A stretch of DNA of 64,000 nt from Eilatimonas milleporae (GCF_003688555.1 NZ_REFR01000015.1:186001-250000), one strand, 5' to 3'. Shown: positions 23,717 to 33,287, numbered from the stretch's first letter. Notes: generated by a model not told the origin, from the letters alone. Program-made: numbers and translations.

Positions 23717-26155
23717 ATGATGCGCCTCGCAGAATATCGCTCCAAAGCCTCGAAGCTCGCCGATTTCCTGCCTTGGGCCGCGTTGATCGCGCCTGGCGTC
23801 GTCCTCAACAAGGACGGCAGCCTTCAGCGCACGGCGCAGTTTCGCGGACCCGATCTCGACTCGGCGACACCGGCCGAGTTGGTGGCGACCGCGGGCCGAC
23901 TCAACAGCGCCTTCCGGCGCCTTGGATCGGGCTGGGCGGCGTTCGTCGAAGCGCAACGGCTACCGGCGCGCGATTATCCGCTCTCGGAATTTCCCGACCC
24001 GGTCTCGGCGTTAGTCGATGCCGAACGCCGCGCGCAGTTCGAAGAAGCCGGTTCGCATTTCGAGAGCGCCTATTTTTTGACGCTCGTCTGGATGCCGCCG
24101 GCCGACGATGCAAGCCGCGCCGAGCGTTGGCTCTATGAGGGCGCCGAAGACGGCGGCGCTGATCCCCACGAGCATCTGACGAGCTTCATTAGCCGGACCG
24201 ACAGCGTCTTGGGCCTACTCGACGGTTTCATGCCGGCGGCGGCCTGGCTCTCCGACGAGGAGACGCTGACCTATCTGCATTCGACGATCTCGGCGCGCCG
24301 CCAGCGCGTGCGCGTACCCGAGACGCCTATGTACCTCGACGCGCTGCTCGCCGATTGCGGTCTCGTCGGCGGTCTGGCGCCGCGATTGGGCGAGGTTCAT
24401 CTCAAGACGCTGACCATAATCGGCTTTCCGACCGCGACCTGGCCGGGTCTGCTCGACGAGCTCAACGGCCAGGCCTTCGAATATCGCTGGGCGACCCGCG
24501 CCATCTGCCTCGACAAGACCGACGCGGCCAAGCTCTTCACCCGCATCCGTCGGCAATGGTTCGCCAAGCGAAAGGGCATCGCCGCGATCCTCAAGGAGGT
24601 GATGACCAACGAAGCCTCGACGCTGATGGATTCCGACGCCGCCAACAAGGCGGTGGACGCGGATGAAGCTCTGCAGGAGCTAGGCTCGGACTTGGTCGGC
24701 GCGGCCTTTGTCACCGCCACAGTGACGGTCTGGGACGAGGACGAACGCCGCGCCGAAGCCAAACTGAAAGCGGTCGAAAAGATCGTCCAGGGCCGCGACT
24801 TCACCTGCATGGCGGAAACCCTGAACGCCGTCGAAGCCTGGCTCGGATCGCTGCCGGGACATCTCTACGCCAATGTGCGCCAGCCGCCGATCTCGACGCT
24901 CAACCTCGCCCACATGATCCCGCTTTCCGCGGTCTGGGCCGGACCGGTGCGCAACGACCATCTGGACGGACCGCCGTTGTTCTTCGCAGACACGGAAGGC
25001 TCGACGCCGTTCCGCTTCTCCACCCATGTGGGCGATGTCGGCCATACGCTGATCGTCGGGCCGACCGGCACGGGCAAGAGCGTCCTGTTGGCGCTGATGG
25101 CGCTTCAGTTCCGGCGTTACGAGCAAGCCCAAGTCTTCGCTTTCGATTTCGGCGGGTCGATCCGCTGCGCGACGCTCGCTTGTGGAGGCGACTTCGAAGA
25201 CTTGGCCGGAGCGCTGTCCGAGGCTGAGGATGCGGTCTCGCTGCAACCGTTCGCCCGGATCGACGACGCGACCGAACGGAGTTGGGCGCAGGACTGGCTC
25301 GCGGGTCTGCTCGGGCGAGAAGGCGTTACCATCGATCCGACCGCCAAGGACCATCTCTGGTCGGCGCTGACGTCTCTTGCTTCCGCGCCGGTTGAGGAAC
25401 GCACGCTCACAGGTCTCTCCGTGCTCTTGCAATCGCAGGAGCTCAAGCGCGCGCTCCAGCCCTATTGCATCGGCGGTCCGTTCGGTCGGTTGCTCGACGC
25501 CGAGCATGAGGAGTTAGGGGCCGCCGATGTGCAGGCCTTCGAGACCGAGGGTCTGAACGGTACGGCCGCCGCCCCGGCGGTGCTCGCCTATCTCTTCCAC
25601 CGCATTGAGGGCCGTCTCGATGGACGGCCGAGCCTGATCATCGTCGATGAGGGCTGGCTCGCGCTCGACGACGCCACCTTCGGCGGCCAGCTCAAGGAAT
25701 GGCTGAAGACGCTGCGCAAGAAAAACGCGAGCGTCGTCTTCGCCACCCAGTCGCTGTCCGACGTAGACGGATCGACCATCGCCCCGGCGATCATCGAAAG
25801 CTGCCCGACGCGGGTGTTCCTGCCGAACGAGCGCGCGTTCGAGCCGCAGATCGCGGCCATCTATCGGCGGTTCGGGCTGAACGACCGCCAGATCGAGATT
25901 CTCGCCCGCGCGACGCCGAAACGCGACTATTACGCCCAATCCCGGCGGGGCAACCGGCTGTTCGAGCTGGGCCTCGGCGAGGTCGCGCTCGCCTTCACGG
26001 CAGCGTCGTCCAAGACCGATCACGCCGCCATCACCGAAGTGCTCGCCAAGCATGGGCCCGGCGGCTTCGCCGCCGCCTGGCTCCACCACCGCGACCTCCA
26101 TTGGGCCGCCGACCTTCTCAATCCCCCAGCACAGGAGACCTCCGATGATCCGTAA
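23717..26155 (+). CDS. trbE: Conjugative transfer ATPase TrbE (VirB4)
   Basis: The 812-residue protein is the largest ATPase of the type IV secretion system. It opens MMRLAEYRSKASKLADFLPWAALIAPGVVLNKDGSL (split over 1-36), the VirB4/CagE N-terminal domain. Walker A GPTGTGKSVLL is near 448 and Walker B LIIVDEGWLALDD near 640, followed by KKNASVVFATQSLSDV and the conserved YYAQSRRGNRLFELGLG. ATG 23717 is the first of two adjacent ATGs; the ORF extends upstream to 23615 inside trbD without support. Its end overlaps trbJ by 11 bases. Confidence 0.95.
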   Translation: MMRLAEYRSKASKLADFLPWAALIAPGVVLNKDGSLQRTAQFRGPDLDSATPAELVATAGRLNSAFRRLGSGWAAFVEAQRLPARDYPLSEFPDPVSALVDAERRAQFEEAGSHFESAYFLTLVWMPPADDASRAERWLYEGAEDGGADPHEHLTSFISRTDSVLGLLDGFMPAAAWLSDEETLTYLHSTISARRQRVRVPETPMYLDALLADCGLVGGLAPRLGEVHLKTLTIIGFPTATWPGLLDELNGQAFEYRWATRAICLDKTDAAKLFTRIRRQWFAKRKGIAAILKEVMTNEASTLMDSDAANKAVDADEALQELGSDLVGAAFVTATVTVWDEDERRAEAKLKAVEKIVQGRDFTCMAETLNAVEAWLGSLPGHLYANVRQPPISTLNLAHMIPLSAVWAGPVRNDHLDGPPLFFADTEGSTPFRFSTHVGDVGHTLIVGPTGTGKSVLLALMALQFRRYEQAQVFAFDFGGSIRCATLACGGDFEDLAGALSEAEDAVSLQPFARIDDATERSWAQDWLAGLLGREGVTIDPTAKDHLWSALTSLASAPVEERTLTGLSVLLQSQELKRALQPYCIGGPFGRLLDAEHEELGAADVQAFETEGLNGTAAAPAVLAYLFHRIEGRLDGRPSLIIVDEGWLALDDATFGGQLKEWLKTLRKKNASVVFATQSLSDVDGSTIAPAIIESCPTRVFLPNERAFEPQIAAIYRRFGLNDRQIEILARATPKRDYYAQSRRGNRLFELGLGEVALAFTAASSKTDHAAITEVLAKHGPGGFAAAWLHHRDLHWAADLLNPPAQETSDDP

Positions 26156-26921
26156 ACCCCTGCGCAGCGCGCTTGTCGCCGCCACGATTCTGACGTCGGC
26201 CATCGTCGGCGTCACCACGATCACTGCGCCGCCGGCACAAGCCTTCCCGTTCGGCGGCTTCGGCGGCATCGTCTACGACCCCACGAACCACGCCGAAAAC
26301 CTGCTGACCGCGGCGCGGACCCTGGAGCAGATCAACAACCAGATCGCCCAGCTCCAAAACGAGGCGCAGATGCTGCTCAATCAGGCCCGCAACCTCGCGA
26401 GCCTGCCGCATTCCTCATTGGCGCAATTGCAGGCCTCCGTGCAGCGCACACAGCAGCTCCTCGCTGAAGCCCAACGGATCGCGCATGCGGTCGCCGACAT
26501 CGAACAGGCCTTCGCGCAAGACTATGGCGCGCCGGCCGGAACCGGCGACTTCGCCGCCCGGGTGACGGGCGCCCGCGAGCGCTGGCGCAACTCCGTGGCC
26601 GGGTTCGAAGACGCCTTGCGTGTCCAAGCAGGGGTCGTCGGCAACATCGAAAGCGCGCGGTCCGAGATGCAGACGCTCGTCGCCCAGAGCCAGGGCGCGA
26701 CAGGAGCCCTGCAGGCCGCGCAGGCAGGCAATCAGCTCCTCGCCCTGCAATCGACCCAGATGGCCGACCTGACCGCCGCCATCGCCGCGCAGAACCGCGC
26801 CCAGGCGCTCGAAGCTGCGCGGCGGGCCTCGGCCGAAGCCCAGGCCCGCGAGAATCTCAACCAATTCCTCGACTACGGAACGGGCTACGCGCCCACCACG
26901 GTCCGGATGTTCCAGGACTGA
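26145..26921 (+). CDS. trbJ: TrbJ (VirB5-like) periplasmic protein
   Basis: The 258-residue exported protein has a signal peptide (LRSALVAATILTSAIVGVTTITAPPAQA, cleavage near residue 33) followed by FPFGGFGGIVYDPTNHAENLL, the family start. Long amphipathic helices rich in Gln, Ala and Asn follow, for example EQINNQIAQLQNEAQMLLNQ and QASVQRTQQLLAEAQR. It is likely a minor pilus or adhesion component, as in VirB5. It overlaps trbE and is followed by the small trbK-like gene after one base. Confidence 0.92.
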   Translation: MIRKPLRSALVAATILTSAIVGVTTITAPPAQAFPFGGFGGIVYDPTNHAENLLTAARTLEQINNQIAQLQNEAQMLLNQARNLASLPHSSLAQLQASVQRTQQLLAEAQRIAHAVADIEQAFAQDYGAPAGTGDFAARVTGARERWRNSVAGFEDALRVQAGVVGNIESARSEMQTLVAQSQGATGALQAAQAGNQLLALQSTQMADLTAAIAAQNRAQALEAARRASAEAQARENLNQFLDYGTGYAPTTVRMFQD

Positions 26922-26922
26922 G

Positions 26923-27198
26923 ATGGCGCGCGACCCACAGATACTCCTGCGCGCCGTCGCGGTGATCGCCCTGATCGCGGCCGCGCTGACCGCCGCCGCG
27001 CAGCTCGACGGGCGAACACCGTCTGAGCATAGCGAGGATGCTTCGCCTACCGATGATCCGCTTCGCGCGGAACTCGAACGCTGCCGGACGATCACGCCAG
27101 AAGACCTTGTAACGGACACCACCTGCCAGGCGGTGTGGGCCGAGAACCGTCGGCGGTTTTTCGGTCCCGCCGACGCCGCTCCGGACGGGAACGAGTGA
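26923..27198 (+). CDS. TrbK-alt putative entry-exclusion protein
   Basis: The 91-residue protein has one N-terminal hydrophobic helix, LLRAVAVIALIAAALTAAAQL, without a lipobox. A periplasmic domain holds two Cys residues in LERCRTITPEDLVTDTTCQAVWAENRRRFF. This Cys pair and the WAENRRRFF ending match the alternative TrbK (TrbK-alt) proteins between trbJ and trbL. In RP4, TrbK blocks entry of the same plasmid; the same role is inferred here. Confidence 0.85.
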   Translation: MARDPQILLRAVAVIALIAAALTAAAQLDGRTPSEHSEDASPTDDPLRAELERCRTITPEDLVTDTTCQAVWAENRRRFFGPADAAPDGNE

Positions 27199-27199
27199 C

Positions 27200-28495
27200 A
27201 TGGACGGCGTCGGCGTCATCGACCGCTTCCTGGACGTTTTCACGTCCTATATCGACTCAGGCTTCGGACTGCTCGGCGGCGATGTTGCTTTCCTCGCGAC
27301 CACGCTGATCGTCATCGACATTACTCTCGCCGCGCTGTTCTGGGCCTGGGGCGCCGACGACGACATCATCGCCCGCCTCGTCAAGAAGACGCTCTTCGTC
27401 GGCATCTTCGCCTTCATCATCGGCAACTGGAACGCGCTCGCGCGCATCATCTTCGAGAGCTTCGCCGGGCTCGGCCTGATCGCCTCAGGCGGCAGTATCT
27501 CCGCGGGCGAATTGCTTCAGCCGGGCCGCATCGCGCAGGTCGGGCTCGACGCCGGACGGCCGCTGCTCGAAGCCATCGGCGAGCTGATGGGCTTCGTCTC
27601 CTTCTTCGAGAACTTCATCCAGATCGCAATCCTCATGTTCGCCTGGGTGATCGTCCTGTTGTCCTTCTTCATCCTCGCGATTCAGCTCTTCGTGACGCTG
27701 ATCGAGTTCAAGCTGGCGACGCTCGCGGGCTTCGTACTCGTGCCCTTCGGGCTGTTCGGCAAAACCGCGTTCATGGCCGAGCGGGTGCTCGGCCTCGTCA
27801 TCTCCTCGGGCGTCAAGGTCCTGGTCCTCGCCGTCATCGTCGGCATCGGATCGACCATCTTCGGTGAGTTCACCGCCGGCTTCACCGGCGAGCCCACCAT
27901 CGAAGACGCGATGGCCGTCGTGCTCGCCGCACTCTCATTGCTGGCCCTTGGCATCTTTGGTCCTGGCATCGCCAACGGCATCGTTTCCGGCGGTCCGCAG
28001 CTTGGTGCGGGCGCTGCGGTCGGAACCGGCCTTGCGGCGGGTGGTCTTGCCGTCGGCGGCGCCATGGCGGGCGGTATGGCCGCCGGCGCCGTTGGAGCGG
28101 GCGCACGTGGGGCGGCCTCTGTCGCCGGCGGCGCGTCCACCGCCTACCGCCTCGGCAGTTCTGGCGCCGGCGGCGGCGCATCCGGTGTCGCCGCCGGTCT
28201 CGCGAATGTCGGCAAGGCTGGGATGAGCGCGGCGGTAAGTCCGCTACGTAAGGCCGCCGGTGCGATGAAAGAGAGCTATCAAAGCGGATCGCGCGCCGCG
28301 TTCACCGCGACCGGCGGCAAGTTCTCGAACACGCCGGACATGCCGGCGCCCGCCAATGACGGCCCGCCCGCCTGGGCGCAGCGCCTCCGGCGCCAGCAGA
28401 CTCTCAATCACGGCGTCGCCACGGCCGCCCATGTCGTCCGCTCCGGCGACCATGGCGGTGGGGGCACGTCGGTCAGCCTTTCGGAGAAACCATGA
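27200..28495 (+). CDS. trbL: TrbL (VirB6-like) polytopic membrane protein
   Basis: The 431-residue inner-membrane channel component begins with a periplasmic stretch (IDRFLDVFTSYIDSGFGLLGGDV), then about six hydrophobic segments between residues 28 and 260. The conserved LATLAGFVLVPFGLFGKTAFMAERVLG lies near 175-201. After residue 255 comes a Gly- and Ala-rich low-complexity region followed by a polar tail, as is usual for TrbL. It overlaps trbF by four bases. Confidence 0.93.
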   Translation: MDGVGVIDRFLDVFTSYIDSGFGLLGGDVAFLATTLIVIDITLAALFWAWGADDDIIARLVKKTLFVGIFAFIIGNWNALARIIFESFAGLGLIASGGSISAGELLQPGRIAQVGLDAGRPLLEAIGELMGFVSFFENFIQIAILMFAWVIVLLSFFILAIQLFVTLIEFKLATLAGFVLVPFGLFGKTAFMAERVLGLVISSGVKVLVLAVIVGIGSTIFGEFTAGFTGEPTIEDAMAVVLAALSLLALGIFGPGIANGIVSGGPQLGAGAAVGTGLAAGGLAVGGAMAGGMAAGAVGAGARGAASVAGGASTAYRLGSSGAGGGASGVAAGLANVGKAGMSAAVSPLRKAAGAMKESYQSGSRAAFTATGGKFSNTPDMPAPANDGPPAWAQRLRRQQTLNHGVATAAHVVRSGDHGGGGTSVSLSEKP

Positions 28496-29181
28496 ACCTC
28501 TTCAAGCGCCCCAGCGTCCGCTACGCGACAAGCCCCGAGCCAGTCACGCCTTACCAGAAGGCCGCGCAAGCCTGGGACGAGCGCATCGGCTCGGCGCGGG
28601 TTCAGGCGCACAACTGGCGGCTCACGGCCTTCTGCTGTCTCGCGCTTTCCGGCGGGCTCGCAGGTGCGCTGGCGTGGCAATCGACGCAAGGAACCATCGT
28701 GCCTTATGTCGTCGAGGTCGACGAACTCGGTCAGGCCCAGGCCGTTGCGCCCGCAACCGCAGACTACCGACCGACCGATCCGCAGATCGCCTTTCACCTG
28801 GCCCGCTTCATCGAGAACGTTCGGCAGGTCCCCGCCGATCCGATCGTCCTCCGACAAAGCTGGCTGCGCGCCTACGACTTCACCACCGATCGCGGCGCGC
28901 TCGCGCTCAACGACTATGCACGGGTCAACGATCCCTTCGCGCGGGTCGGTCAGACGCAGATCTCTGTCGAGGTTTCCAGCGTGATCCGCGCCTCAGACAA
29001 CAGCTTCCGCATCGCCTGGATCGAGCGCCGTTACCAGAACGGACAGCTCGCAGCGACCGAACGCTGGACGGCAATCCTCACCATCGCGATCCAGCCGCCG
29101 CGCGACGCCGAGCGTCTGCGCAGCAATCCACTCGGCATTTTCGTTCACGCCATCAACTGGTCACGGGAGAGCGCCCAATGA
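28492..29181 (+). CDS. trbF: TrbF (VirB8-like) assembly protein
   Basis: The 229-residue bitopic protein starts with a cytoplasmic segment (NLFKRPSVRYATSPEPVTPYQKAAQAWDERIG). One membrane helix follows at about 44-62 (LTAFCCLALSGGLAGALAW), and a VirB8-fold periplasmic domain contains IRASDNSFRIAWIERRY and ERWTAILTIAIQPPRDAERLRSNPLGIFVHAINWSRE. It nucleates the core complex. The start overlaps trbL and the stop overlaps trbG. Confidence 0.94.
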   Translation: MNLFKRPSVRYATSPEPVTPYQKAAQAWDERIGSARVQAHNWRLTAFCCLALSGGLAGALAWQSTQGTIVPYVVEVDELGQAQAVAPATADYRPTDPQIAFHLARFIENVRQVPADPIVLRQSWLRAYDFTTDRGALALNDYARVNDPFARVGQTQISVEVSSVIRASDNSFRIAWIERRYQNGQLAATERWTAILTIAIQPPRDAERLRSNPLGIFVHAINWSRESAQ

Positions 29182-30200
29182 AAAACTCGAACTTTCACTC
29201 AGCGGCGCTTCCGGCGATCCTGCTCGCGGCGACCGCGCTGGCGGGCTGCGCGACCTTCCGTCCGCCGCAGATCGCCTATGACGACCCTCCCATCGAGGCG
29301 ACGCTCCTGCCGGAGCCCGCCCGTCCGGTCGAAGTGGTCGAGCGGCCCGTGCCGCTGCCGCTTCCCGGACAGCTCATGTCCATAGAAGACGGCGGTCCGC
29401 TCCCAGAAGCCGGCGAGCCGCCCGAGCGGATCGAAGAGGCCAACGCCGCAGCCCGCATAGAACCTGTGCGCGACGGTTTCATCAACGCGGTGCAACTCTA
29501 TCCCTACAGCGCCGGGGCGCTCTATCAGGTCTACTTATCCCCTGGACAGGTCACCGACATTGCCCTCCAACCCGGCGAAAACCTTGTCGGCAACGGACCG
29601 ATCGCGGCAGGCGACACCGCCCGCTGGATCATCGGCGATACGATCAGCGGCGCTGGCGAGACCCAGCGCACACACATCCTGGTCAAGCCGACCCGGCCCG
29701 ACATCGTCACCAACCTCGTCATCAATACCGACCGGCGGACCTACCATCTTGAGCTGCGCGCGCATCCGAGCGCCTATATGGCCTCGGTTTCATGGCGCTA
29801 CCCGGAAGACAAACTGATCGCGCTGCGGCGCGGCAACGCCGACGCCGAGGCCACGCTTCCGATCGGCCGCGACGTCGCCCTCGACAATCTCCGGTTTCGC
29901 TACCGGATCGAAGGCGACCGGCCGCCCTGGCGGCCGCGCCGCGCCTTCGATGACGGAAGGCAAGTCTTCATCGAGTTCCCGCGTGGCATCGGCCAGGGTG
30001 AGATGCCGCCGCTCTTCATCATCGGACCGGAAGGCGAAGGCCAGCTCGTCAATTACCGCATCCGCCGCAACTACATCATCGTCGACCGTCTGTTCGCCGC
30101 CGCCGAACTGCGTCTCGGCGATCGTCAACAGTTGGTGCGCATCGTCCGCACCGATGGCGTGCGTCGCGCGCCAGAACGCCATGATGGAGCGGACTCATGA
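29178..30200 (+). CDS. trbG: TrbG (VirB9-like) lipoprotein
   Basis: The 340-residue outer-membrane core component has a lipobox LAGC with the lipidated Cys near residue 24. A Pro-rich linker follows. VirB9-type strands include VQLYPYSAGALYQVYLSPGQVTDIALQPGE, WIIGDTISGAGETQRTHILVKP and a C-terminal YRIRRNYIIVDRLFAAAELRLG. It should form the outer ring with TrbI. It overlaps trbF and trbI by four bases each. Confidence 0.94.
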   Translation: MKNSNFHSAALPAILLAATALAGCATFRPPQIAYDDPPIEATLLPEPARPVEVVERPVPLPLPGQLMSIEDGGPLPEAGEPPERIEEANAAARIEPVRDGFINAVQLYPYSAGALYQVYLSPGQVTDIALQPGENLVGNGPIAAGDTARWIIGDTISGAGETQRTHILVKPTRPDIVTNLVINTDRRTYHLELRAHPSAYMASVSWRYPEDKLIALRRGNADAEATLPIGRDVALDNLRFRYRIEGDRPPWRPRRAFDDGRQVFIEFPRGIGQGEMPPLFIIGPEGEGQLVNYRIRRNYIIVDRLFAAAELRLGDRQQLVRIVRTDGVRRAPERHDGADS

Positions 30201-31414
30201 GCGACCCAGGCGACGGCCGGGAAGAGACGGAGATCCGGCCCGGTCCGCGTCCCGAGGCGGAGATCGCGGCGGAGCTGCGCCTGCGGCCCGATCCGCCCCG
30301 CGTCATGCGCCTGTCGCGCAAAACGCTCGGCGTCCTTGCCGCCGTCGGCGGGCTGAGCCTCGGCGCGATCCTGATCGTCGCCTTGCAGGACCCAGAGCGC
30401 GGTGAAGGGCCGACCGAGCTGTTCAATACGGATCGCGTGCCGACCGCCGACGAGCTCTTGTCTCTGCCGGAGGATTACAGCCAGGTTCCGCAACTCGGCC
30501 CGCCGTTGCCGGGCGAACTGGGGCGGCCGGTTCTGGCGGCGCGTGAGCGCGGCGAACCAGTCCCGGTTGCGCCGGTCGCCCCTGGTCCCGCGATGGACCC
30601 GGAAGACCAGATGCGTTTGCAGGAGCAGGAAGCGGCGCGCCTCAGTCGGCTGTTCCATGACGCCAGCACCGCCGAGAGCGGCGGCGTCCTCGACATCTCT
30701 GCCCCAACGAGCCCGCAGATCGATCCGCAGACGGTGTTTCCGACGGTCGCGCAGCCTGGATCGGAGCCGGACGCCATCGAGAGGCGTCAGGCGTTTCTCG
30801 ACCAGCCTGTTGATCGCCGCACCATGAGCGCGGAACGTCTTACAGATCCGGCAAGCCCGTATGTGCTCCAGGCCGGCGCCGCAATCCCGGCGGCTTTGGT
30901 GACCGGCCTGCGCTCCGATCTGCCCGGCCAGATCACCGCCCAGGTGACGCAGCACATCTATGACAGCCCGACCGGCCGCTTCCTCCTGGTCCCGCAAGGC
31001 GCGCGACTGATCGGCGAGTATGACAGCCGCGTCGCCTTCGGTCAGCGTCGCGTGCTCCTCGTCTGGACCAGGATGATCCTGCCCAACGGGCGCTCCATCG
31101 TCTTGGAACGCCAGCCCGGCGCCGACGAAGCCGGTTACGCCGGGCTCGAAGACGGCGTCGACTATCATTGGGGTCAGCTCCTGCGGGCCGCCGGCCTCGC
31201 CACCATCCTCAATATCGGTCTCGAGTTCGGCCAGGACGAGGACGACGAAATCGCCGAGGCGATCCGCGACGGCGCTCAAGACACGGTCGGCCGCGCCGGA
31301 GACGAGATCGTCCGTCGCCAGCTCACCGTGCCGCCAACCCTGACCATCCGGCCCGGATTCCCAGTCCGGGTGATGGTCACGCGCGACCTGATCCTTGAAC
31401 CCTACGAAAGCTGA
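30197..31414 (+). CDS. trbI: TrbI (VirB10-like) core scaffold protein
   Basis: The 405-residue protein spans inner and outer membranes. After a charged cytoplasmic start, the membrane helix GVLAAVGGLSLGAILIVAL lies at about 48-66. A Pro-rich periplasmic linker runs to about 215, and the VirB10 beta-barrel domain begins at YVLQAGAAIPAALVTGLRSDLPGQITAQVTQHIYDS. The antenna region and conserved LLVPQGARLIGEYDSRVAFGQRRVL follow. It is the last core Trb gene, with DUF2274 four bases further on. Confidence 0.95.
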   Translation: MSDPGDGREETEIRPGPRPEAEIAAELRLRPDPPRVMRLSRKTLGVLAAVGGLSLGAILIVALQDPERGEGPTELFNTDRVPTADELLSLPEDYSQVPQLGPPLPGELGRPVLAARERGEPVPVAPVAPGPAMDPEDQMRLQEQEAARLSRLFHDASTAESGGVLDISAPTSPQIDPQTVFPTVAQPGSEPDAIERRQAFLDQPVDRRTMSAERLTDPASPYVLQAGAAIPAALVTGLRSDLPGQITAQVTQHIYDSPTGRFLLVPQGARLIGEYDSRVAFGQRRVLLVWTRMILPNGRSIVLERQPGADEAGYAGLEDGVDYHWGQLLRAAGLATILNIGLEFGQDEDDEIAEAIRDGAQDTVGRAGDEIVRRQLTVPPTLTIRPGFPVRVMVTRDLILEPYES

Positions 31415-31417
31415 TCG

Positions 31418-31678
31418 ATGACGAAACTGAAACTCGGACCCATCCCCGACGACAAGCCGGTAAAGGTGGCTCTCGAACTGCCTGCTGGCGTCCACCGCGA
31501 TCTGGTCGCCTATGCCGAGGCGCTCGCACGCGAGACCGGCCAAACCCATGAGCCCGCCAAGCTGATCGCGCCCATGCTGGCGCGGTTCATGGCGACAGAT
31601 CGGGGCTTTGCGAAGCTGCGAAAGGAGAAGAAGCGGCCTTCTTCGCCTCCACCCGCGCCAGGCTCAGGAAACGCCTGA
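31418..31678 (+). CDS. DUF2274 domain-containing protein
   Basis: The 86-residue protein has KLKLGPIPDDKPVKVALELPAGVHRDLVAYAEALARETG, the DUF2274 signature, and ends in a basic Pro-rich tail (RKEKKRPSSPPPAPGSGNA). The N-terminal part resembles a ribbon-helix-helix regulator. The family nearly always follows trbI in these elements. Its last 92 bases overlap the 3' end of the convergent LysR gene, so the tail may have been reshaped when the cargo joined the transfer module. Confidence 0.88.
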   Translation: MTKLKLGPIPDDKPVKVALELPAGVHRDLVAYAEALARETGQTHEPAKLIAPMLARFMATDRGFAKLRKEKKRPSSPPPAPGSGNA

Positions 31679-32531
31679 GCGCGGGATTATCGTTCTCTGC
31701 ACGCCAAGCTAAGGAGAACGGAATCCTCTCGTCTTCGGCCCCGATCGGAATGAAAGCGACGTTCGGGTATTGAACCCCACGCCAATGGTCTGCGACGAGA
31801 CTGACACCCAATCCGAGCCCGACAAGGGTCATGATGCCTTCTCGACCCAAGCGATGGCGACGCACGGTCGCTGCGCGGCCGAGGTCGCTCACCCTACGGA
31901 TGATGTAGTCATGGATCTCTGGACCGGGTTCCCGCGCGCTGACAACGAATGTGGCTTGCGCGACGTCCTCCCACTCGAGATGTTCACGAGAAGCAAGCGG
32001 TCCGTCTGCTTGCACGGCAAGAAAGAGGCCCTCTTCGTCGACCGTGAGCCCGTCGCCAACAGTGTTGTCAGGCTCGCCAGCTGCGTAGACGGCGTCGATG
32101 CGCCGGTGGTTCAGCAGAGTCAGGAGTTCACTTCGATCGGACTCGATCAAGCATAAATCGACGTCGTCATGCGCCGCCAGGAAGCTCTCGAACACGCCTC
32201 TCAACGCCCCGCGCGACAGCGATGCGATAAGCCCGATCCTGAGATGTCCATTACCTGCCACGCCTGCCGACCTCGCGGTATCCACCGCAGCATCGAGATC
32301 GTCGAGAAGCGCGCGCGTTCGTGATGCAAAGCACGATCCAGCTGCCGTCAATCTTGCGCCGCTTGGCCGTCGCTCGAACAAAGATACGCCGAGCAGATCT
32401 TCAAGTCTCTGCACCCGCCTGCTTACGGCGGATTGGCCAATACTGAGGCGCGCGCTCGCCTTTCGAAAGCTCCCCGTCTCGGCGACAGCGAGGAAGCTCA
32501 CCAGTTGAAGTGTCTCAATATGCTCGGCCAT
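31587..32531 (-). CDS. LysR-family transcriptional regulator
   Basis: The 314-residue regulator has an N-terminal winged HTH, LQLVSFLAVAETGSFRKASARLSIGQSAVSRRVQRLEDLLGVSLFERR at about 8-55. The substrate-binding fold begins near GHLRIGLIASLSRGALRGVFESFL. It lies downstream of and codirectional with the F420-reductase-like gene (57 bases away), the reverse of the classical divergent arrangement. Whether it regulates that gene or the ALDH operon is unclear. Its stop codon lies inside the DUF2274 gene on the other strand. Confidence 0.92.
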   Translation of the reverse strand: MAEHIETLQLVSFLAVAETGSFRKASARLSIGQSAVSRRVQRLEDLLGVSLFERRPSGARLTAAGSCFASRTRALLDDLDAAVDTARSAGVAGNGHLRIGLIASLSRGALRGVFESFLAAHDDVDLCLIESDRSELLTLLNHRRIDAVYAAGEPDNTVGDGLTVDEEGLFLAVQADGPLASREHLEWEDVAQATFVVSAREPGPEIHDYIIRRVSDLGRAATVRRHRLGREGIMTLVGLGLGVSLVADHWRGVQYPNVAFIPIGAEDERIPFSLAWRAENDNPALRRFLSLARVEAKKAASSPFAASQSPDLSP

Positions 32532-32588
32532 GCGTACGGCCCAATCGAGTAGGGGGGCTTGTTGAAGCGCCGCTGATAAGGCTTCGGT

Positions 32589-33221
32589 TCACGACGGAGC
32601 ACCGTTTCGAGCAAGGTTCTCCAGCTTGCTTTTCGCTTCATCTGTAGACATTCGCTTGGCATAAAGCGGGCCGCCGCTTTCGAAGATCCATCCTGCTGCC
32701 AGCGGTCCGGCGTCGACAGGCGCGAATTTCGCCGCCTCGATCAAAGAAGCAGCAGTAGATTTCGCATCGGCGCTGTCACCGGCAAAGTAGATGGCAAGGG
32801 AAGCGTTGGTGTCCCCGTTGGCGCGCGCTTCGATCTCTTCGGCGAACATCATGTTGAATGCTTTGACCACGGTAACGCCCGGCAAGCGCTGCGCCAGCGC
32901 CTCGCTTTGTGACACACCGCCCAGATCAATCTCCCCATCGCGCTGCGGGTAATAGTTCGAGGCGGAGATAAGGGCTTTGCCTGCCAGCCGATCGGCTGGC
33001 AGATCGAGCGAAGCCGCAAAGGGAACCGCCTCAAGCACGATCTGGCCGAAATCCATGGCTTCATTGGCCGATCCAGCGCGCGCCTTGCTCCCCGCTGCTG
33101 TGACGAGCGTCCGTAGTTGATCGGGGCGTCGAGATGAAAACATCACGTCGTGTCCCGCATTTGCCCAGAGACGCCCGAGCGGTCCTCCGATGGCGCCGCT
33201 GCCTACGATCCCTATACGCAT
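32589..33221 (-). CDS. NAD(P)-binding, F420-reductase-like protein
   Basis: The 210-residue protein has the dinucleotide motif GIVGSGAIGGPLGRLWANAGHDV at residues 3-25 and then FSSRRPDQ, whose Arg residues suggest NADPH preference. Further segments are VLEAVPFAASLDLPADRLAGKALISASNYYPQRDG and KAFNMMFAEEIE, as in F420-dependent NADP reductase-like proteins. Most relatives outside archaea and actinobacteria probably do not use F420, so the substrate is unknown. It is transcribed with LysR downstream and follows the NmrA-like gene after 66 bases. Confidence 0.88.
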   Translation of the reverse strand: MRIGIVGSGAIGGPLGRLWANAGHDVMFSSRRPDQLRTLVTAAGSKARAGSANEAMDFGQIVLEAVPFAASLDLPADRLAGKALISASNYYPQRDGEIDLGGVSQSEALAQRLPGVTVVKAFNMMFAEEIEARANGDTNASLAIYFAGDSADAKSTAASLIEAAKFAPVDAGPLAAGWIFESGGPLYAKRMSTDEAKSKLENLARNGAPS

Positions 33222-33287
33222 AAACCTACTCCCTTATCTCTGCTTCCTCGAAAAAACCTCCAAGCAACCAATCGCTATGGCTCCGTT

